DNA from: Phycisphaerales bacterium Planc_01 | GTDB lineage: Bacteria > Planctomycetota > Phycisphaerae > Sedimentisphaerales > Anaerobacaceae | DNA: 33,375 bases | Assembly (NCBI GenBank): GCA_001603075.1 | Contig: LVBB01000070.1 | Coordinates: 1 to 33,375 of the forward strand | Direction: 5' to 3' | Shown here: positions 14,336 to 22,476 of the stretch, piece after piece | Layout: each line of letters begins with the position of its first letter | How positions within the stretch are numbered: the stretch's first letter is position 1 | The notes under the pieces: model-generated | What the model was told of the DNA's origin: nothing | Seen by the model: the letters and a program-made list of their open reading frames with translations, nothing else | Databases searched by the model: none | Made by a program: the position numbers and the translations under genes

Positions 14336-15280
14336 ATGAAAGCAGTGGTCACCGGCGCGGCGGGGTTCATCGGATCGCATCTGACCGAACGTCTGCTCCA
14401 GGACGGTCATGCCGTTATCGGCATCGACAGTTTCGATACGTTTTACGATCCGCAGATCAAGCGGCGCAACATCGCCAAGGCCCTTTCGCACCGGAGCTTT
14501 CGTCTCATAGAGGCCGACATCCGCGACCAGGCGGCGATGGAGCGGGCCATCGGTGACGACATCGATGTGATCGTGCACCTGGCGGCACGGGCCGGCGTGC
14601 GGCCTTCGATCGAACAGCCCGCCCTTTACGCCGACGTCAATATCAACGGGACGGTCGTCCTGTTGGAGATCGCGCGCGCCCGCCGCATCAAGAAGTTCGT
14701 CTTCGCGTCGAGTTCAAGCGTCTACGGCAACAACAAGAAGGTCCCATTCTGCGAAACCGACAACGTTGATTTTCCGATCTCGCCGTACGCCGCAACCAAG
14801 AAGGCAGGCGAACTGATCTGTCACACATACCACCACCTTTACGGCATCGGTATGACGTGTCTGCGTTTCTTCACGGTCTACGGGCCGAGGCAGCGCCCCG
14901 ACCTGGCGATCCACAAGTTCGCCCGGCTCATCGAGGCCGGCAAGCCCATCCCGATCTATGGCGACGGCACCATGCGGCGCGATTTCACCTACATTGATGA
15001 CATCATCAATGGCATCGTCGCAGCCATCGAACGTTGCGCCGGCTACAGTATCTACAACCTGGGCGAATCGCGTCCCATCTGCGTCAGCGATCTGATTGCC
15101 GAGATCGAGAAAGCCCTCGGCAAAACGGCCGGCAGGGATTACCTGCCCACTCAGCCCGGAGACGTTGACCAGACCTACGCCGACGTGGCCAAGGCCCAGC
15201 ACGAACTGGGTTACCAACCCGCGACCCACATTGCCGACGGTTTGGCCGAGTTCGTTCGATGGTTCCGGAGCCCGGCCTGA
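14336..15280 (+). CDS. NAD-dependent epimerase, UDP-glucuronate 4-epimerase-like
   Basis: The 314-residue product is an extended short-chain dehydrogenase. It has the Rossmann motif VTGAAGFIGSHL, a GIDSFDTFYDPQIKRRNI segment typical of UDP-glucuronate 4-epimerases (the F/Y-Y-D-P-x-L/I-K motif), HLAARAGVRPSIEQP, FASSSSVYG, catalytic SPYAATKKAGE (Tyr-x3-Lys), and a C-terminal FTYIDDIINGI and YNLGESRPI. It probably interconverts UDP-GlcA and UDP-GalA. GGGGAG precedes ATG 14336. It forms an operon with the kinase and galU genes. The main alternative is a UDP-glucose 4-epimerase. The terminal codons are followed by a convergent amidase gene 77 bp away. Confidence 0.88.
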   Translation: MKAVVTGAAGFIGSHLTERLLQDGHAVIGIDSFDTFYDPQIKRRNIAKALSHRSFRLIEADIRDQAAMERAIGDDIDVIVHLAARAGVRPSIEQPALYADVNINGTVVLLEIARARRIKKFVFASSSSVYGNNKKVPFCETDNVDFPISPYAATKKAGELICHTYHHLYGIGMTCLRFFTVYGPRQRPDLAIHKFARLIEAGKPIPIYGDGTMRRDFTYIDDIINGIVAAIERCAGYSIYNLGESRPICVSDLIAEIEKALGKTAGRDYLPTQPGDVDQTYADVAKAQHELGYQPATHIADGLAEFVRWFRSPA

Positions 15281-15357
15281 TACGATTGGACGTCTGGCGC
15301 AAGGGCGTCGAAGCGGGTGTGGAAGTTGTGTTCGGGCCGGAGCGCCAGAGGCGGGCG

Positions 15358-16269
15358 TTATTGCAGGTAGTCGATAATTCCTGCGGCGATCGCCGCCGCC
15401 AGCTTGTCCTGGAAGGCGCTGTCTTGCAGCCGCAGGGCGTCCTGGCGGTTGGAAAGATATCCCATCTCCACGAGCACGGCGGGTCTGCGGTTCGTCACGA
15501 GCACGCGGTAGTTTTCCTGACGCACGCCTCGGCTCTCCAGGCCCGTCGTGGCCATGGCTCGCGCAATATCGCGGGCGGCGCGCTGAGAATCGGCAGATGC
15601 TGTCTTGGCGACGTACACGGTGAAACCCTGGGCCGAGGGGTTGGGGGCCGAATCGGCATGGAGGCTTACGAACAGATCGGCGTTGCGTCGGGCGGCGATC
15701 TCGGCTCGCGCCTCCAACTCGGGGAATACGTCTCCCTGCCTGGTCAACACGACTTCGATGCCCCTGCGCCGCAAAATGGCGGCGACCTTCTGCGCGACGT
15801 CGTAGTTGACGATCTTCTCATGGATTCCCGTGACCGCGATGGCGCCCGGGTCGTGGCCGCCGTGGCCGGGGTCGATGACGACGATGCCGCGCGCCGGGCG
15901 GGGCTGCGGGCGGGCCGGCGTTACGGATGTGCCGAGGTGGGGCTTGATCTGTGCAGCCAGCGACTCAGAAACGTAGACGGTCCCGGACACCTTGCGGACC
16001 GTGCCCACCGTGCCGATCGGGGTGCCGTTGACGAAAAACCGGCCGTCGCTGTGCGTGAAGATCAGCACGGTGTTGGCGGCGTCCCGCAGGACGACGAAGG
16101 TCTCGTCGCGATCGTCGATCCGCAGGCCCAGTTGTCGGGCCAGTTCCTCGACGCTGATGGTGTGGTCTCTGGTGACCACGGCGGGTGTGGTGGTCTGCGG
16201 GCCCTGGCAGCCGACGGCCGCCAGGGCCAGAATGGCTGCAACGATTGTGATCTTCGTCCTTGTCTTCAT
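15358..16269 (-). CDS. Lipoprotein N-acetylmuramoyl-L-alanine amidase (Amidase_3)
   Basis: The 303-residue product has an N-terminal signal with lipobox-like AAVGC (Cys21), a region (about 30-115) with a Cu-amine-oxidase-N-like beta fold (FFVNGTPIGTVG), a Pro-rich linker, and then the Amidase_3 catalytic domain. Zinc ligands and catalytic residues are visible: IDPGHGGHDPGA (His), GIHEKIVNYDVAQ (Glu), SLHADSAPN (His) and VLVEMGYLSN (catalytic Glu). It cuts the amide bond between muramic acid and the peptide in peptidoglycan, tethered at the membrane. ATG 16269 has GAGG upstream. It is monocistronic, convergent with the epimerase gene. Confidence 0.93.
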   Translation of the reverse strand: MKTRTKITIVAAILALAAVGCQGPQTTTPAVVTRDHTISVEELARQLGLRIDDRDETFVVLRDAANTVLIFTHSDGRFFVNGTPIGTVGTVRKVSGTVYVSESLAAQIKPHLGTSVTPARPQPRPARGIVVIDPGHGGHDPGAIAVTGIHEKIVNYDVAQKVAAILRRRGIEVVLTRQGDVFPELEARAEIAARRNADLFVSLHADSAPNPSAQGFTVYVAKTASADSQRAARDIARAMATTGLESRGVRQENYRVLVTNRRPAVLVEMGYLSNRQDALRLQDSAFQDKLAAAIAAGIIDYLQ

Positions 16270-16477
16270 GTAACCTCTGTTATCGGAGGAGGCGGCTTCA
16301 TGCGCACACATTTTCTGATTGTACCCGATGCGGAGGACGTTGGGAAGCCGCTGGGACGCATTTGACGACCCCTCGCCGGTTCGCCGTTGGTTCTCGATAC
16401 GCCCTCGGCGGGGATGGAAAACACCGCCATTCCGATGGGAGAAGCTATGGACAACCGACCCGGTCGTCCCGGATGCG
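16270..16477. other. Gap between amidase and dockerin genes, weak hairpin
   Basis: Nothing coding is seen. GGACAACCG (16449-16457) can pair with CGGTCGTCC (16461-16469) with one mismatch just after the stop of the dockerin gene, so it may terminate the minus-strand metal operon, but it lacks a T tract. Confidence 0.3.
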
Positions 16478-17275
16478 TCATTTGCCCGCGGGACCCCGCC
16501 AGTTGCGGGCCATGTGAGCGAAATCGAGCAGGTTCACGACGCCGTCGCGATTCGTGTCGGCCCGTTCCCAGAAGTCGTTTCGCCTTGCGGCATCCGGCCG
16601 TAGCCAATGGTGCGACAACGCCGCCAGGTCGGCGAGGCCCACGACACCGTCCACGAGGAGGTCGCCGGCGAGAGGTTCGACGTTGAAGACGATGGTGAAC
16701 GGTTCCGAGGGCTCATATAGCCCCCGTTCGTCGTAAAGCCGATAGGTGATCCAGTGCAGGTTCTCGCCGTCGACAGCCTGATAGGATAGGTGCATGTGTC
16801 CGTCGCCGCGAAGGGCGTAGATGGAGCTGTGGTCGAAACTCTCGCCGGCACCGGCAATTGTGAACTGGGGGTACTCTTTGTGCACGGCCCTCAGTCCTTC
16901 GGATACAGCGATGCATTCGACGATCACGGCGTAGTCGAGGCCGGGTTCCCCGGTCAGCGCGCGGTTGGGGTCGTAGGTGTGCGGGGCATTCGCAGTGGTG
17001 CGCTGGAAGGCGTCGAAGCCCGGCTCGCCGATGCGGTAACCGTAGCTCGAGAAGATGCTCTTCTGCAGGGGATAGAACCACTCGACATATTCGGTCGGTC
17101 CGCTGTGGCGGTATTTCTGGGAGACGTCTGCGAACAGAATCCAATCGTCTTCGGTGCCCTCAATGCCGTCCGGGTTGCAGCCGATGAGGAAATGATCGAG
17201 GGGACACTGGGCCTGGGCTGTCGTGCCGCACGACAGACAGATCAACGCAACGCCTGTCAGAATGACGAGTCTCAT
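16478..17275 (-). CDS. Exported dockerin-like protein, last gene of the Zur-type operon
   Basis: Residues 1-23 form a signal peptide ending AQAQ. The mature part begins with a Cys pair (CPLDHFLIGC) and has a His-containing beta region (HSSIYALRGDGHMHLSYQAV, then NLHWITYRLYDE). The C-terminus carries two dockerin-type repeats: VDGVVGLADLAALSHHW and DTNRDGVVNLLDFAHMARNW, the second with the full Asp-x-Asn-x-Asp-Gly calcium loop. It starts 15 bp after the pseudopilin stop, with AGGAAGGA overlapping the gap, so both are on one message. The central domain is not recognised; the repeated His residues raise the possibility of metal binding. Length 265 residues. Confidence 0.8.
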   Translation of the reverse strand: MRLVILTGVALICLSCGTTAQAQCPLDHFLIGCNPDGIEGTEDDWILFADVSQKYRHSGPTEYVEWFYPLQKSIFSSYGYRIGEPGFDAFQRTTANAPHTYDPNRALTGEPGLDYAVIVECIAVSEGLRAVHKEYPQFTIAGAGESFDHSSIYALRGDGHMHLSYQAVDGENLHWITYRLYDERGLYEPSEPFTIVFNVEPLAGDLLVDGVVGLADLAALSHHWLRPDAARRNDFWERADTNRDGVVNLLDFAHMARNWRGPAGK

Positions 17276-17290
17276 GTTTCTGTTCCTTCC

Positions 17291-18067
17291 TCAGGGGTTC
17301 TCCGGCCATTTCGGCGCCGTCTCGGGGTACCAGTAGCAGTCGCCGGGCCACGAGTAGGTTCGTTCGAACGGCAGCCCTTCGGCGTGCCCGTCGGCGAAGA
17401 GGTAATTCGACGTCCCCTTATGCCGGTCCCAGGCGATGGACTGTCTGGCGTATTCGATGGACCCTTCCCACATGTCGGGATGGATGTGGTCGGCAAGATC
17501 GAAGCTCTCGGTTTCCGGCGCCTCGCTGATCCAGATGGTATACATCGGCCGACGAATGCTGTTGACGTTGTTGTAGCGGTTGCTGTTCGGCCCGTAGCGG
17601 AAGTGGACAGGATCGAGCAGGGCGTTGACAGCGAAGCTCGAATACCGGGCCTGCTGCTGTTCACTGAGCGGGCGGTTCCAGTCGACAAATGCCTTGCCCC
17701 TGTCGCTCGGGCAGCGGACCAGAAGCGGCTCGCGCGTGTAGCCGGTCAGGACGCGGAGCCAGTGCTCGTTCGGGTCTCTGGACCGGCACGAACTCGGCGG
17801 CAGTCGATATTCCGAGTCGATCAAATACGCCTGGAGCGCGACGCCCATCTGCCGCAGGTTGCTCAGACACGCGATTTTCCTCGCCTGTTCGCGGGCCCGG
17901 CTCAGCGACGGCAACAGAATCCCCATCAGCAGCGCGATGATCGCGACGACCACCAGCAACTCAATCAGCGTAAACCCGAGTCTGGCGAAAGAACCGGACC
18001 GGGGGTGTCCGCGGACGCCCCCAATCCCTTTGTACGTCGGTCCGTCTGGCGATGATTCCCTTCGCAT
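17291..18067 (-). CDS. Pseudopilin-like protein, second copy in the window
   Basis: The 258-residue product carries the prepilin motif [20 protein letters not shown] preceded by an unusually long leader (about 30 residues if ATG 18067 is right). The post-helix segment ([20 protein letters not shown]) and the C-terminal [19 protein letters not shown], i.e. an H-X(9)-DG signature, place it in the planctomycete pseudopilin group. It lies 23 bp after the His-tailed dockerin gene and 15 bp before the next dockerin gene. It may present or help export the flanking dockerin proteins. Less similar to the pseudopilin at 6652 outside the leader and the tail. Confidence 0.85.
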   Translation of the reverse strand: MRRESSPDGPTYKGIGGVRGHPRSGSFARLGFTLIELLVVVAIIALLMGILLPSLSRAREQARKIACLSNLRQMGVALQAYLIDSEYRLPPSSCRSRDPNEHWLRVLTGYTREPLLVRCPSDRGKAFVDWNRPLSEQQQARYSSFAVNALLDPVHFRYGPNSNRYNNVNSIRRPMYTIWISEAPETESFDLADHIHPDMWEGSIEYARQSIAWDRHKGTSNYLFADGHAEGLPFERTYSWPGDCYWYPETAPKWPENP

Positions 18068-18090
18068 GATCGTCCCTTCACTCTGCAGGC

Positions 18091-19023
18091 CTAATTATCG
18101 TGATCGTGCTCACGGTCATGGTCGTGTGGCTCCGCGTCTTCGCCATGATAGATACCGGACTTGCCCCAGTTCTCTATGAGAATCGCAAAGTCATGGATAT
18201 CCACGATGCCGTCGCCGTTGAGATCGCCGGGAATCGGCTGGATTACGGTCCTGGCGAATCGCAGGACGTAATCAGCGGAGCGCTCGTACATCTCGCCGGC
18301 GTCGTGGGCCGACACGACGATGTAGACCTCTTCGTCGTCTTCGTCGAGCCAGAAGTGGAAGCCCATGTGGTCGTGGATGCCCCAGGCGTTCATGTCGGTC
18401 AGCCAGCGCTTTGCAAGGAAATGGACGGCCCCGTCGACCTCCAGTACCGGCGTGTCGTCGGGCAGCAGCATGAAGAAATCATCCTCGTTTAGATTGACGC
18501 TGACCCGTTCGCGACGCAGGTAGATCTCCCATTCCGGGACAATGGTCTCGTCGATGCTCTCCATGTTCCACGCCCCTTGCGGACCATGGGCCGAATGCCA
18601 GCCGTCCACATGCAGCAGGCCGCTCGCATCGCCGTAGCCGTTCGCCTTGGTGTACTGGAAGTTGCAGGTGTACAGAACCTTGGTCGGCTCGCCGGGTTTC
18701 GTAATGGGTTGTCCCTCGTCGAGCACGGGGCTCAGCATGAGAAAGGTCGTGCCGTTGCTCTGCTCCCAGTTCGGCCAGCCCGGCGTGGCTGAGGCGTGGC
18801 TTGGCGGCAAAGAAAAGAACCATAGCTTGCTGTTGTCCGTCGGGTCTGGATCGGTAGCCCCTTCTCCCGGTCGGCCCCAGTCGGCGGGACGCCAGGTCGG
18901 GTTGATCCCGATATGTGTGTGTGCCGTGGCGCAGGCGGCCTGTGCCGCGGTCGGGAAAGCAACGAGGATGGCCCCGCCAAACAGCAGGCCAAGGAAGACG
19001 AATTTGCCTTTTCGTATCATCAT
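18091..19023 (-). CDS. Exported protein with dockerin repeat and His/Asp-rich tail, putative metal binder
   Basis: A signal peptide (MMIRKGKF, hydrophobic core, AAQAA site) is followed by a mature N-terminus with [14 protein letters not shown]. The roughly 200-residue middle contains many His and acidic residues ([31 protein letters not shown]). One dockerin-type repeat, [21 protein letters not shown], comes next, and the protein ends in [18 protein letters not shown], a likely zinc- or nickel-binding tail. GAGGAG lies before ATG 19023; upstream in-frame codons extend into the intergenic region and are not used. It sits downstream of the Zur-type regulator, so I infer an extracellular metal-capture role. 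The middle domain is not recognised. Length 310 residues. Confidence 0.78.
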   Translation of the reverse strand: MMIRKGKFVFLGLLFGGAILVAFPTAAQAACATAHTHIGINPTWRPADWGRPGEGATDPDPTDNSKLWFFSLPPSHASATPGWPNWEQSNGTTFLMLSPVLDEGQPITKPGEPTKVLYTCNFQYTKANGYGDASGLLHVDGWHSAHGPQGAWNMESIDETIVPEWEIYLRRERVSVNLNEDDFFMLLPDDTPVLEVDGAVHFLAKRWLTDMNAWGIHDHMGFHFWLDEDDEEVYIVVSAHDAGEMYERSADYVLRFARTVIQPIPGDLNGDGIVDIHDFAILIENWGKSGIYHGEDAEPHDHDREHDHDN

Positions 19024-19165
19024 GTTCACTCCTCTGTGTAAGCGGTGGATAGGTGGAATCGCCGTTCTTCGGCGAGTCAGGTTCATTCGGGATCGCGATG
19101 CGCCTGTGCGGCAGATATCCCCGTTCAACGCGGGCGACAGTCCGTTCCGATGCGGCGCAGGGGTG

Positions 19166-19486
19166 TTATGCAGGGGGAGCGCGGGCGCCAAGGTTCAGGG
19201 CGGCGGTCAGCGGCAGGGGGGCGTCGAGAAAGACGTTGATGCACCGGCCGATCCGGTCGGTTTCGATGTGGAGCGGTTGAGCCGGGGCGGCGAAGTCTTT
19301 CATCGCCACGAGCAACTGTTGGCAGAAGGAACAGTGCTCGGAATCGTGTTGCAGCGGGTCGTGGTCGCACTGATGATCGCCGTGGTGAGCGGCATGCAGG
19401 TGGAGGTAGAGCACGAACCCCGAGGTCATCGCCAGGAAGCACCCGGCGGCGGACAGCAGAACGGCATGTCGCAGAGGCGACCTCAC
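19166..19486 (-). CDS. Small His/Cys-rich membrane protein in the Zur-type operon
   Basis: The 106-residue product has one hydrophobic segment (about residues 8-30), after which follow HLHAAHHGDHQCDHD and SEHCSFCQ, giving eight His and three Cys within 30 residues, a plausible metal site on the outer face of the membrane. The start is GTG 19486: AGGAG overlaps the stop of the regulator gene, leaving 12 bp between the genes. The C-terminal half is uncharged and unrecognised. It could be a metallochaperone for the His-rich permease. The 142 bp to the next gene contain a small hairpin (TCGCCG-N5-CGGCGA near 19059-19075). Confidence 0.7.
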   Translation of the reverse strand: MRSPLRHAVLLSAAGCFLAMTSGFVLYLHLHAAHHGDHQCDHDPLQHDSEHCSFCQQLLVAMKDFAAPAQPLHIETDRIGRCINVFLDAPLPLTAALNLGARAPPA

Positions 19487-19498
19487 CCGGTTACGCTC

Positions 19499-19921
19499 CT
19501 ATGTGCAGGCAGGGCAAAGCCCTTCGAGCCGCACCTGTTGATGCTGGATCACAAACCCCTTGTAGGATTTCGGCGCCAGGGGCATCGAAAACCCCTTGAG
19601 GCAGTGGGTCTGCCCGCAGTTCAGGCACGTGAAATGCGGGTGGCACTGGCTGGCGGTGCAATGATGGGCCATCTCGAAATGCCAGGCTCGCTTCTGCATA
19701 AACGCACGATGGACCAGTCCGGCATGGGTCAGCGATTCGAGCGTTCGGTAGATCGTCACCTTGTTTCGCGTTCGGTCGGTGAGCTGCTCGGCGATCTGGT
19801 CCTGCCGCAGGGGCCGGACGGCCTCCGAGAGGACTTTCAGGATCGCCACGCGTGCCTCGGTGCAGTACAAGCTCGCCTGTTTGAGCATTCGTCGGCATTC
19901 GTCATCAAGATTGGCTCTCAT
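19499..19921 (-). CDS. Fur-family regulator, Zur-like
   Basis: A 140-residue Fur-fold protein. Residues 1-80 are the winged helix (TEARVAILKVLSEAVRPLRQ; KVTIYRTLESLTHAGLVHR), followed by the dimerisation domain with the metal residues HHCTASQCHPHFTCLNCGQTHC and a terminal GLCPAC. The two CxxC pairs (CLNC and CPAC) are the structural zinc site; the GLCPAC ending resembles Zur more than Fur. The ATG overlaps the stop of the permease gene (4 bases), and a palindrome overlaps the operon promoter, so it is probably an autoregulated zinc sensor. Fur, PerR or Nur specificity cannot be excluded from the sequence. Confidence 0.9.
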   Translation of the reverse strand: MRANLDDECRRMLKQASLYCTEARVAILKVLSEAVRPLRQDQIAEQLTDRTRNKVTIYRTLESLTHAGLVHRAFMQKRAWHFEMAHHCTASQCHPHFTCLNCGQTHCLKGFSMPLAPKSYKGFVIQHQQVRLEGLCPACT

Positions 19922-20682
19922 GAGACAGCCTCCGGCTCCGATTCGCCATGCGCGTGCATGTGCACGTGCGAATACGGTGGGGCAGATTTGACGAACAGCA
20001 GCGGAAAGACGATGTCGCTGATACAACAGGGCAGCCAGACCGCGATGAACAGGACGACGAAGATACCGACGAGCATTGTGGCCGTCAATTCGGCATGGGT
20101 GTTCATCAGGATATGGAATGAGGAAGCCCACGTGCTGACCAGGACGTGGCCGGCGTGGGGGAAGGTGGTGCGAGGCCAGAAATAGGCGATGAAAATCCCC
20201 AGCAGGGCGGCGGGATTGACTACGTGCCAATCCTCGATAAAACCCAAGTGCAGTCGCGGCCGAACGGCACAGCCCTCGTGAGAATGGTCGTCATGGGCGG
20301 TTGCGCCATGATCGTGATCGTCGGCGGGCCCGCTGCCATGGTGGAGGTCCGCATGCGTCGGCAGCGCCACACCCAGGATGGTCTCACCAAAATAAGGCAG
20401 CACGCAGTCGCTTACGGTGGCTACGCCCACGGCCCCGAGATAGCCGATGACCAGCAGTTTGATCAGACTGGTCTTCTTTTCGTAACGCTTGAAAAGAGAG
20501 GCGGTTACGATGGCAGAAAGGACGACGTGGGCCGGGTGGAACACCAGGAAGAGCCGGTGGTTGACTGCTTGCCCTGCATTGTGGAACAGGAGCATGCAGA
20601 CGATTCCCGTCGCTGCCCCGAAGAGGGTGAAGGGGGCATGGTGTTTCAGTTCCAGACCGATCGCCGCAATTCGTCCCCGCAT
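19918..20682 (-). CDS. His-rich multi-pass membrane protein, putative metal permease
   Basis: The 254-residue product has about five or six hydrophobic segments (approximately residues 15-35, 43-64, 72-94, 155-170, 185-230). Between the third and fourth lies a His-rich loop (residues 110-138) with eight His and a Cys, including DDHDHGATAHDDHSHEGC, and the tail has SHVHMHAHGE. Conserved-looking polar residues in the membrane are H49, H52 and the pair CC219-220. I do not recognise the family. First gene of the operon with a Zur-like regulator, it may move zinc, but transport is inferred. Start uncertain: ATG 20682 is chosen; TTG 20688 or GTG 20703 in the same frame are closer to TTAGGA. Confidence 0.75.
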   Translation of the reverse strand: MRGRIAAIGLELKHHAPFTLFGAATGIVCMLLFHNAGQAVNHRLFLVFHPAHVVLSAIVTASLFKRYEKKTSLIKLLVIGYLGAVGVATVSDCVLPYFGETILGVALPTHADLHHGSGPADDHDHGATAHDDHSHEGCAVRPRLHLGFIEDWHVVNPAALLGIFIAYFWPRTTFPHAGHVLVSTWASSFHILMNTHAELTATMLVGIFVVLFIAVWLPCCISDIVFPLLFVKSAPPYSHVHMHAHGESEPEAVS

Positions 20683-20734
20683 AGTCAATCGCCATCCTAA
20701 CACTCAATCATCGTTACTGTATCTTCGCACGATC

Positions 20735-20773
20735 ATTATAGGAGGTTCGGCCGAAAATGCAACTTAGTTTCAT
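20735..20773 (-). promoter_or_regulatory. Promoter with Fur-family (Zur-like) operator for the His-rich operon
   Basis: On the minus strand a perfect TATAAT (20740-20735) lies 16 bp from TTGCAT (20762-20757). The -35 is inside the 17-bp palindrome ATGAAACTAAGTTGCAT (20773-20757), which has 7-3-7 symmetry with one mismatch. The size and form fit a Fur-family box, and its overlap with the -35 implies repression by the regulator of the same operon. Confidence 0.65.
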
Positions 20774-20828
20774 ATTTTTCGGGCCCGCTTTTGTTTCGTA
20801 GGATTTGGGTATGACGCGGCGGTGTTGT

Positions 20829-20845
20829 TCCGCAGATTCTGCGGA
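20829..20845. repeat. Short inverted repeat between the divergent units
   Basis: TCCGCAG-ATT-CTGCGGA is a perfect 7-bp hairpin between the Zur-type operon and the ccdA-like gene. It lies in the leader of the plus-strand gene; a role is not evident. Confidence 0.4.
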
Positions 20846-20948
20846 TCGGCAATGTGGCCTCGTCGCAGCCGGCTCAGTACAGGGCCAGAGGGGCCGGATC
20901 GGAGCATTGCATGGAACCCGAAATGGATCATCGTTGAAGGCGGATACA

Positions 20949-21662
20949 GTGATTTCGACAATCGACAGACTGATCGGCGAGTCCCCTGTATGGGCGCTGT
21001 TCGTTGTGTTCTGGATCGGGGCGGTGGCGTCGGTCAGCTCGTGCACGGCCATTCGCCTGCCGGTGGTGATTGGATACGTGGCCGGCGCCGGATCGTCGAA
21101 GAAGCGTGCCATCCTCCTGACGTGCCTGTTTGCGGCCGGACTGATCGTTAGCCATGTCCTCGTCGGCGCCGCCATGATGACGGTCGGCGGCGTCGCAGGC
21201 AAGTTGCTGAATCTCAACAAATACCTTTTCTGGTTCCTGGGTGTTCTGCTGATTGTGATCGGCTTGTTCGTCTCGGGAATGGTGAACGTCAGGCTGCTGC
21301 CGGAGAAGTGGCAAAATCTCAGCTCCAGGCTGCACAAGGCCAATCTGGCCGGGGCGGGCCTGTTGGGGGTCGTCTTCGGTCTGTTGGTTGTGCCTGCCTG
21401 CCCGTGTTGCGGAGCGGGCCTGCTGATCTTGGCGGGCATCGCTGTGGCCAAGAAGCTGTCCGTCTACGGTCTGCTGTTGTTCATCAGTTTTGCACTCGGA
21501 CAGAGCCTGTCGGTCCTGGCCGTCGGCGTGCTGACGGCGTTGGTGAAGCCGGATGTGATCGATCGGGCCCGAGCCAGAATCTGTTCGTTCGAAGAACGGA
21601 TTCACCTGATCGCCGGCAACGTGCTGATGGTGGTCGGCATCTACCTCATTGTTGTGGGATAA
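20949..21662 (+). CDS. CcdA/DsbD-like membrane thiol-redox protein
   Basis: A 237-residue protein with about six transmembrane segments in two internally related halves, as in CcdA. The first half has SSCTAIRLPVVIGYVAG and the second VVPACPCCGAGLLILAG; each places a Cys near a Pro in the first helix of the half, as in CcdA. CcdA passes electrons from cytoplasmic thioredoxin to periplasmic thiol proteins (cytochrome c maturation and others). The second half has three Cys (CPCC) rather than one, which is unusual. The start is GTG 20949 with GAAGGCGG upstream; the longer frame from 20805 has no sense in its first 45 codons. Divergent from the Zur-type operon, so possibly under the same operator. 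The next gene begins 10 bp after. Confidence 0.8.
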   Translation: MISTIDRLIGESPVWALFVVFWIGAVASVSSCTAIRLPVVIGYVAGAGSSKKRAILLTCLFAAGLIVSHVLVGAAMMTVGGVAGKLLNLNKYLFWFLGVLLIVIGLFVSGMVNVRLLPEKWQNLSSRLHKANLAGAGLLGVVFGLLVVPACPCCGAGLLILAGIAVAKKLSVYGLLLFISFALGQSLSVLAVGVLTALVKPDVIDRARARICSFEERIHLIAGNVLMVVGIYLIVVG

Positions 21663-21672
21663 CGGGGGCGAT

Positions 21673-22296
21673 ATGGCGGAAGGGCAGGTCATCTATCCCA
21701 AGCCTCGCCGGGACCGACAGGAATGCCGGGACCTGGTGGCCAAAGGGGCGTATAGCATCATCTTCGTCGTAGTGGCCCTGATCGTGATCCGGCCGCTGAT
21801 GGTCAACCAGATCCTCAGTCGGGCCGACGCCTATTCGGCGTTCCGTCTCCATGACGAGGCCAAACGACAGTGTGACAAGGTTCTGCTCATCGATGCGGAC
21901 AACAGTCACGCATGGTATCTGCTGGCCTGTATCCACAAGGCATGGGGCGATCGCGATGCGGCCTATGGAGCCTATCAGAGGGCGACCGAAGCCGACCCCG
22001 CCAACGTGCCGGCCAATTTCGAGCTGGCGCTGATGTACGTCCAGGACGGTCAGCCACAACAGGCGGTCCCCTATTTCGATCAGGTGCGCCAGGTCGAGTC
22101 CGCTCGTGCCCATCAGCCGGCACCGGAGAGGTTCGCCTACCACAGGGCCGCTCTCGATATGCTCGTATTGTGCTACGAGAAGGTGGGCGACCCGACGAAA
22201 GCCGCATTCACACGCGAAGAGCTTCGCGTTTTCTATCCGCACCATACGCAGGTGGGCGAGTCTTCGACCACCTCGACGGAAGAACGGCCCGGCTGA
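21673..22296 (+). CDS. Membrane-anchored TPR-repeat protein
   Basis: The 207-residue product has one hydrophobic segment (residues about 27-46: AYSIIFVVVALIVIRPLMVN) followed by TPR-like helices: RLHDEAKRQCDKVLLIDADN, HAWYLLACIHKAWGDRDAAY, ANVPANFELALMYVQDGQPQ. TPR proteins act as scaffolds; with a single N-terminal anchor the repeats probably face the periplasm. It begins 10 bp after the CcdA-like gene, so the two may be a thiol-redox or cytochrome-c assembly pair, as TPR proteins accompany CcdA in some Ccs systems. The first 26 residues are highly charged. It is not recognised further. Confidence 0.75.
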   Translation: MAEGQVIYPKPRRDRQECRDLVAKGAYSIIFVVVALIVIRPLMVNQILSRADAYSAFRLHDEAKRQCDKVLLIDADNSHAWYLLACIHKAWGDRDAAYGAYQRATEADPANVPANFELALMYVQDGQPQQAVPYFDQVRQVESARAHQPAPERFAYHRAALDMLVLCYEKVGDPTKAAFTREELRVFYPHHTQVGESSTTSTEERPG

Positions 22297-22390
22297 GACG
22301 ACGCACGCCAAGCCCGGGCCACATGCGTTGCCGTCCGTCTCCGTCGCCGCTCCATCTGCCCAAGCCTCTCGCTTTGTCGGCGAAAAGCCG

Positions 22391-22418
22391 TTGCGTCCGT
22401 GCCATGACACGATACACT
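22391..22418 (+). promoter_or_regulatory. Possible ribF promoter
   Basis: TTGCGT (22391-22396) and TACACT (22413-22418) are 16 bp apart in the 180-bp gap before ribF. The match is modest. No FMN riboswitch is seen in the leader. Confidence 0.3.
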
Positions 22419-22476
22419 CTCTCTGGCGTCCTTCCGCTTGAGTCGCCAATCGGAGTTTGTGTAGAAGGTCCGGGCA

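Noticed and set aside
18647-20185. 512-codon plus-strand frame across the Zur-type operon
   Set aside because: It runs antisense through three real genes and an intergenic region and shows no family.
22297-22476. FMN riboswitch before ribF
   Set aside because: The conserved helices and AGGAU/GGGGUGAA-type segments are not present.
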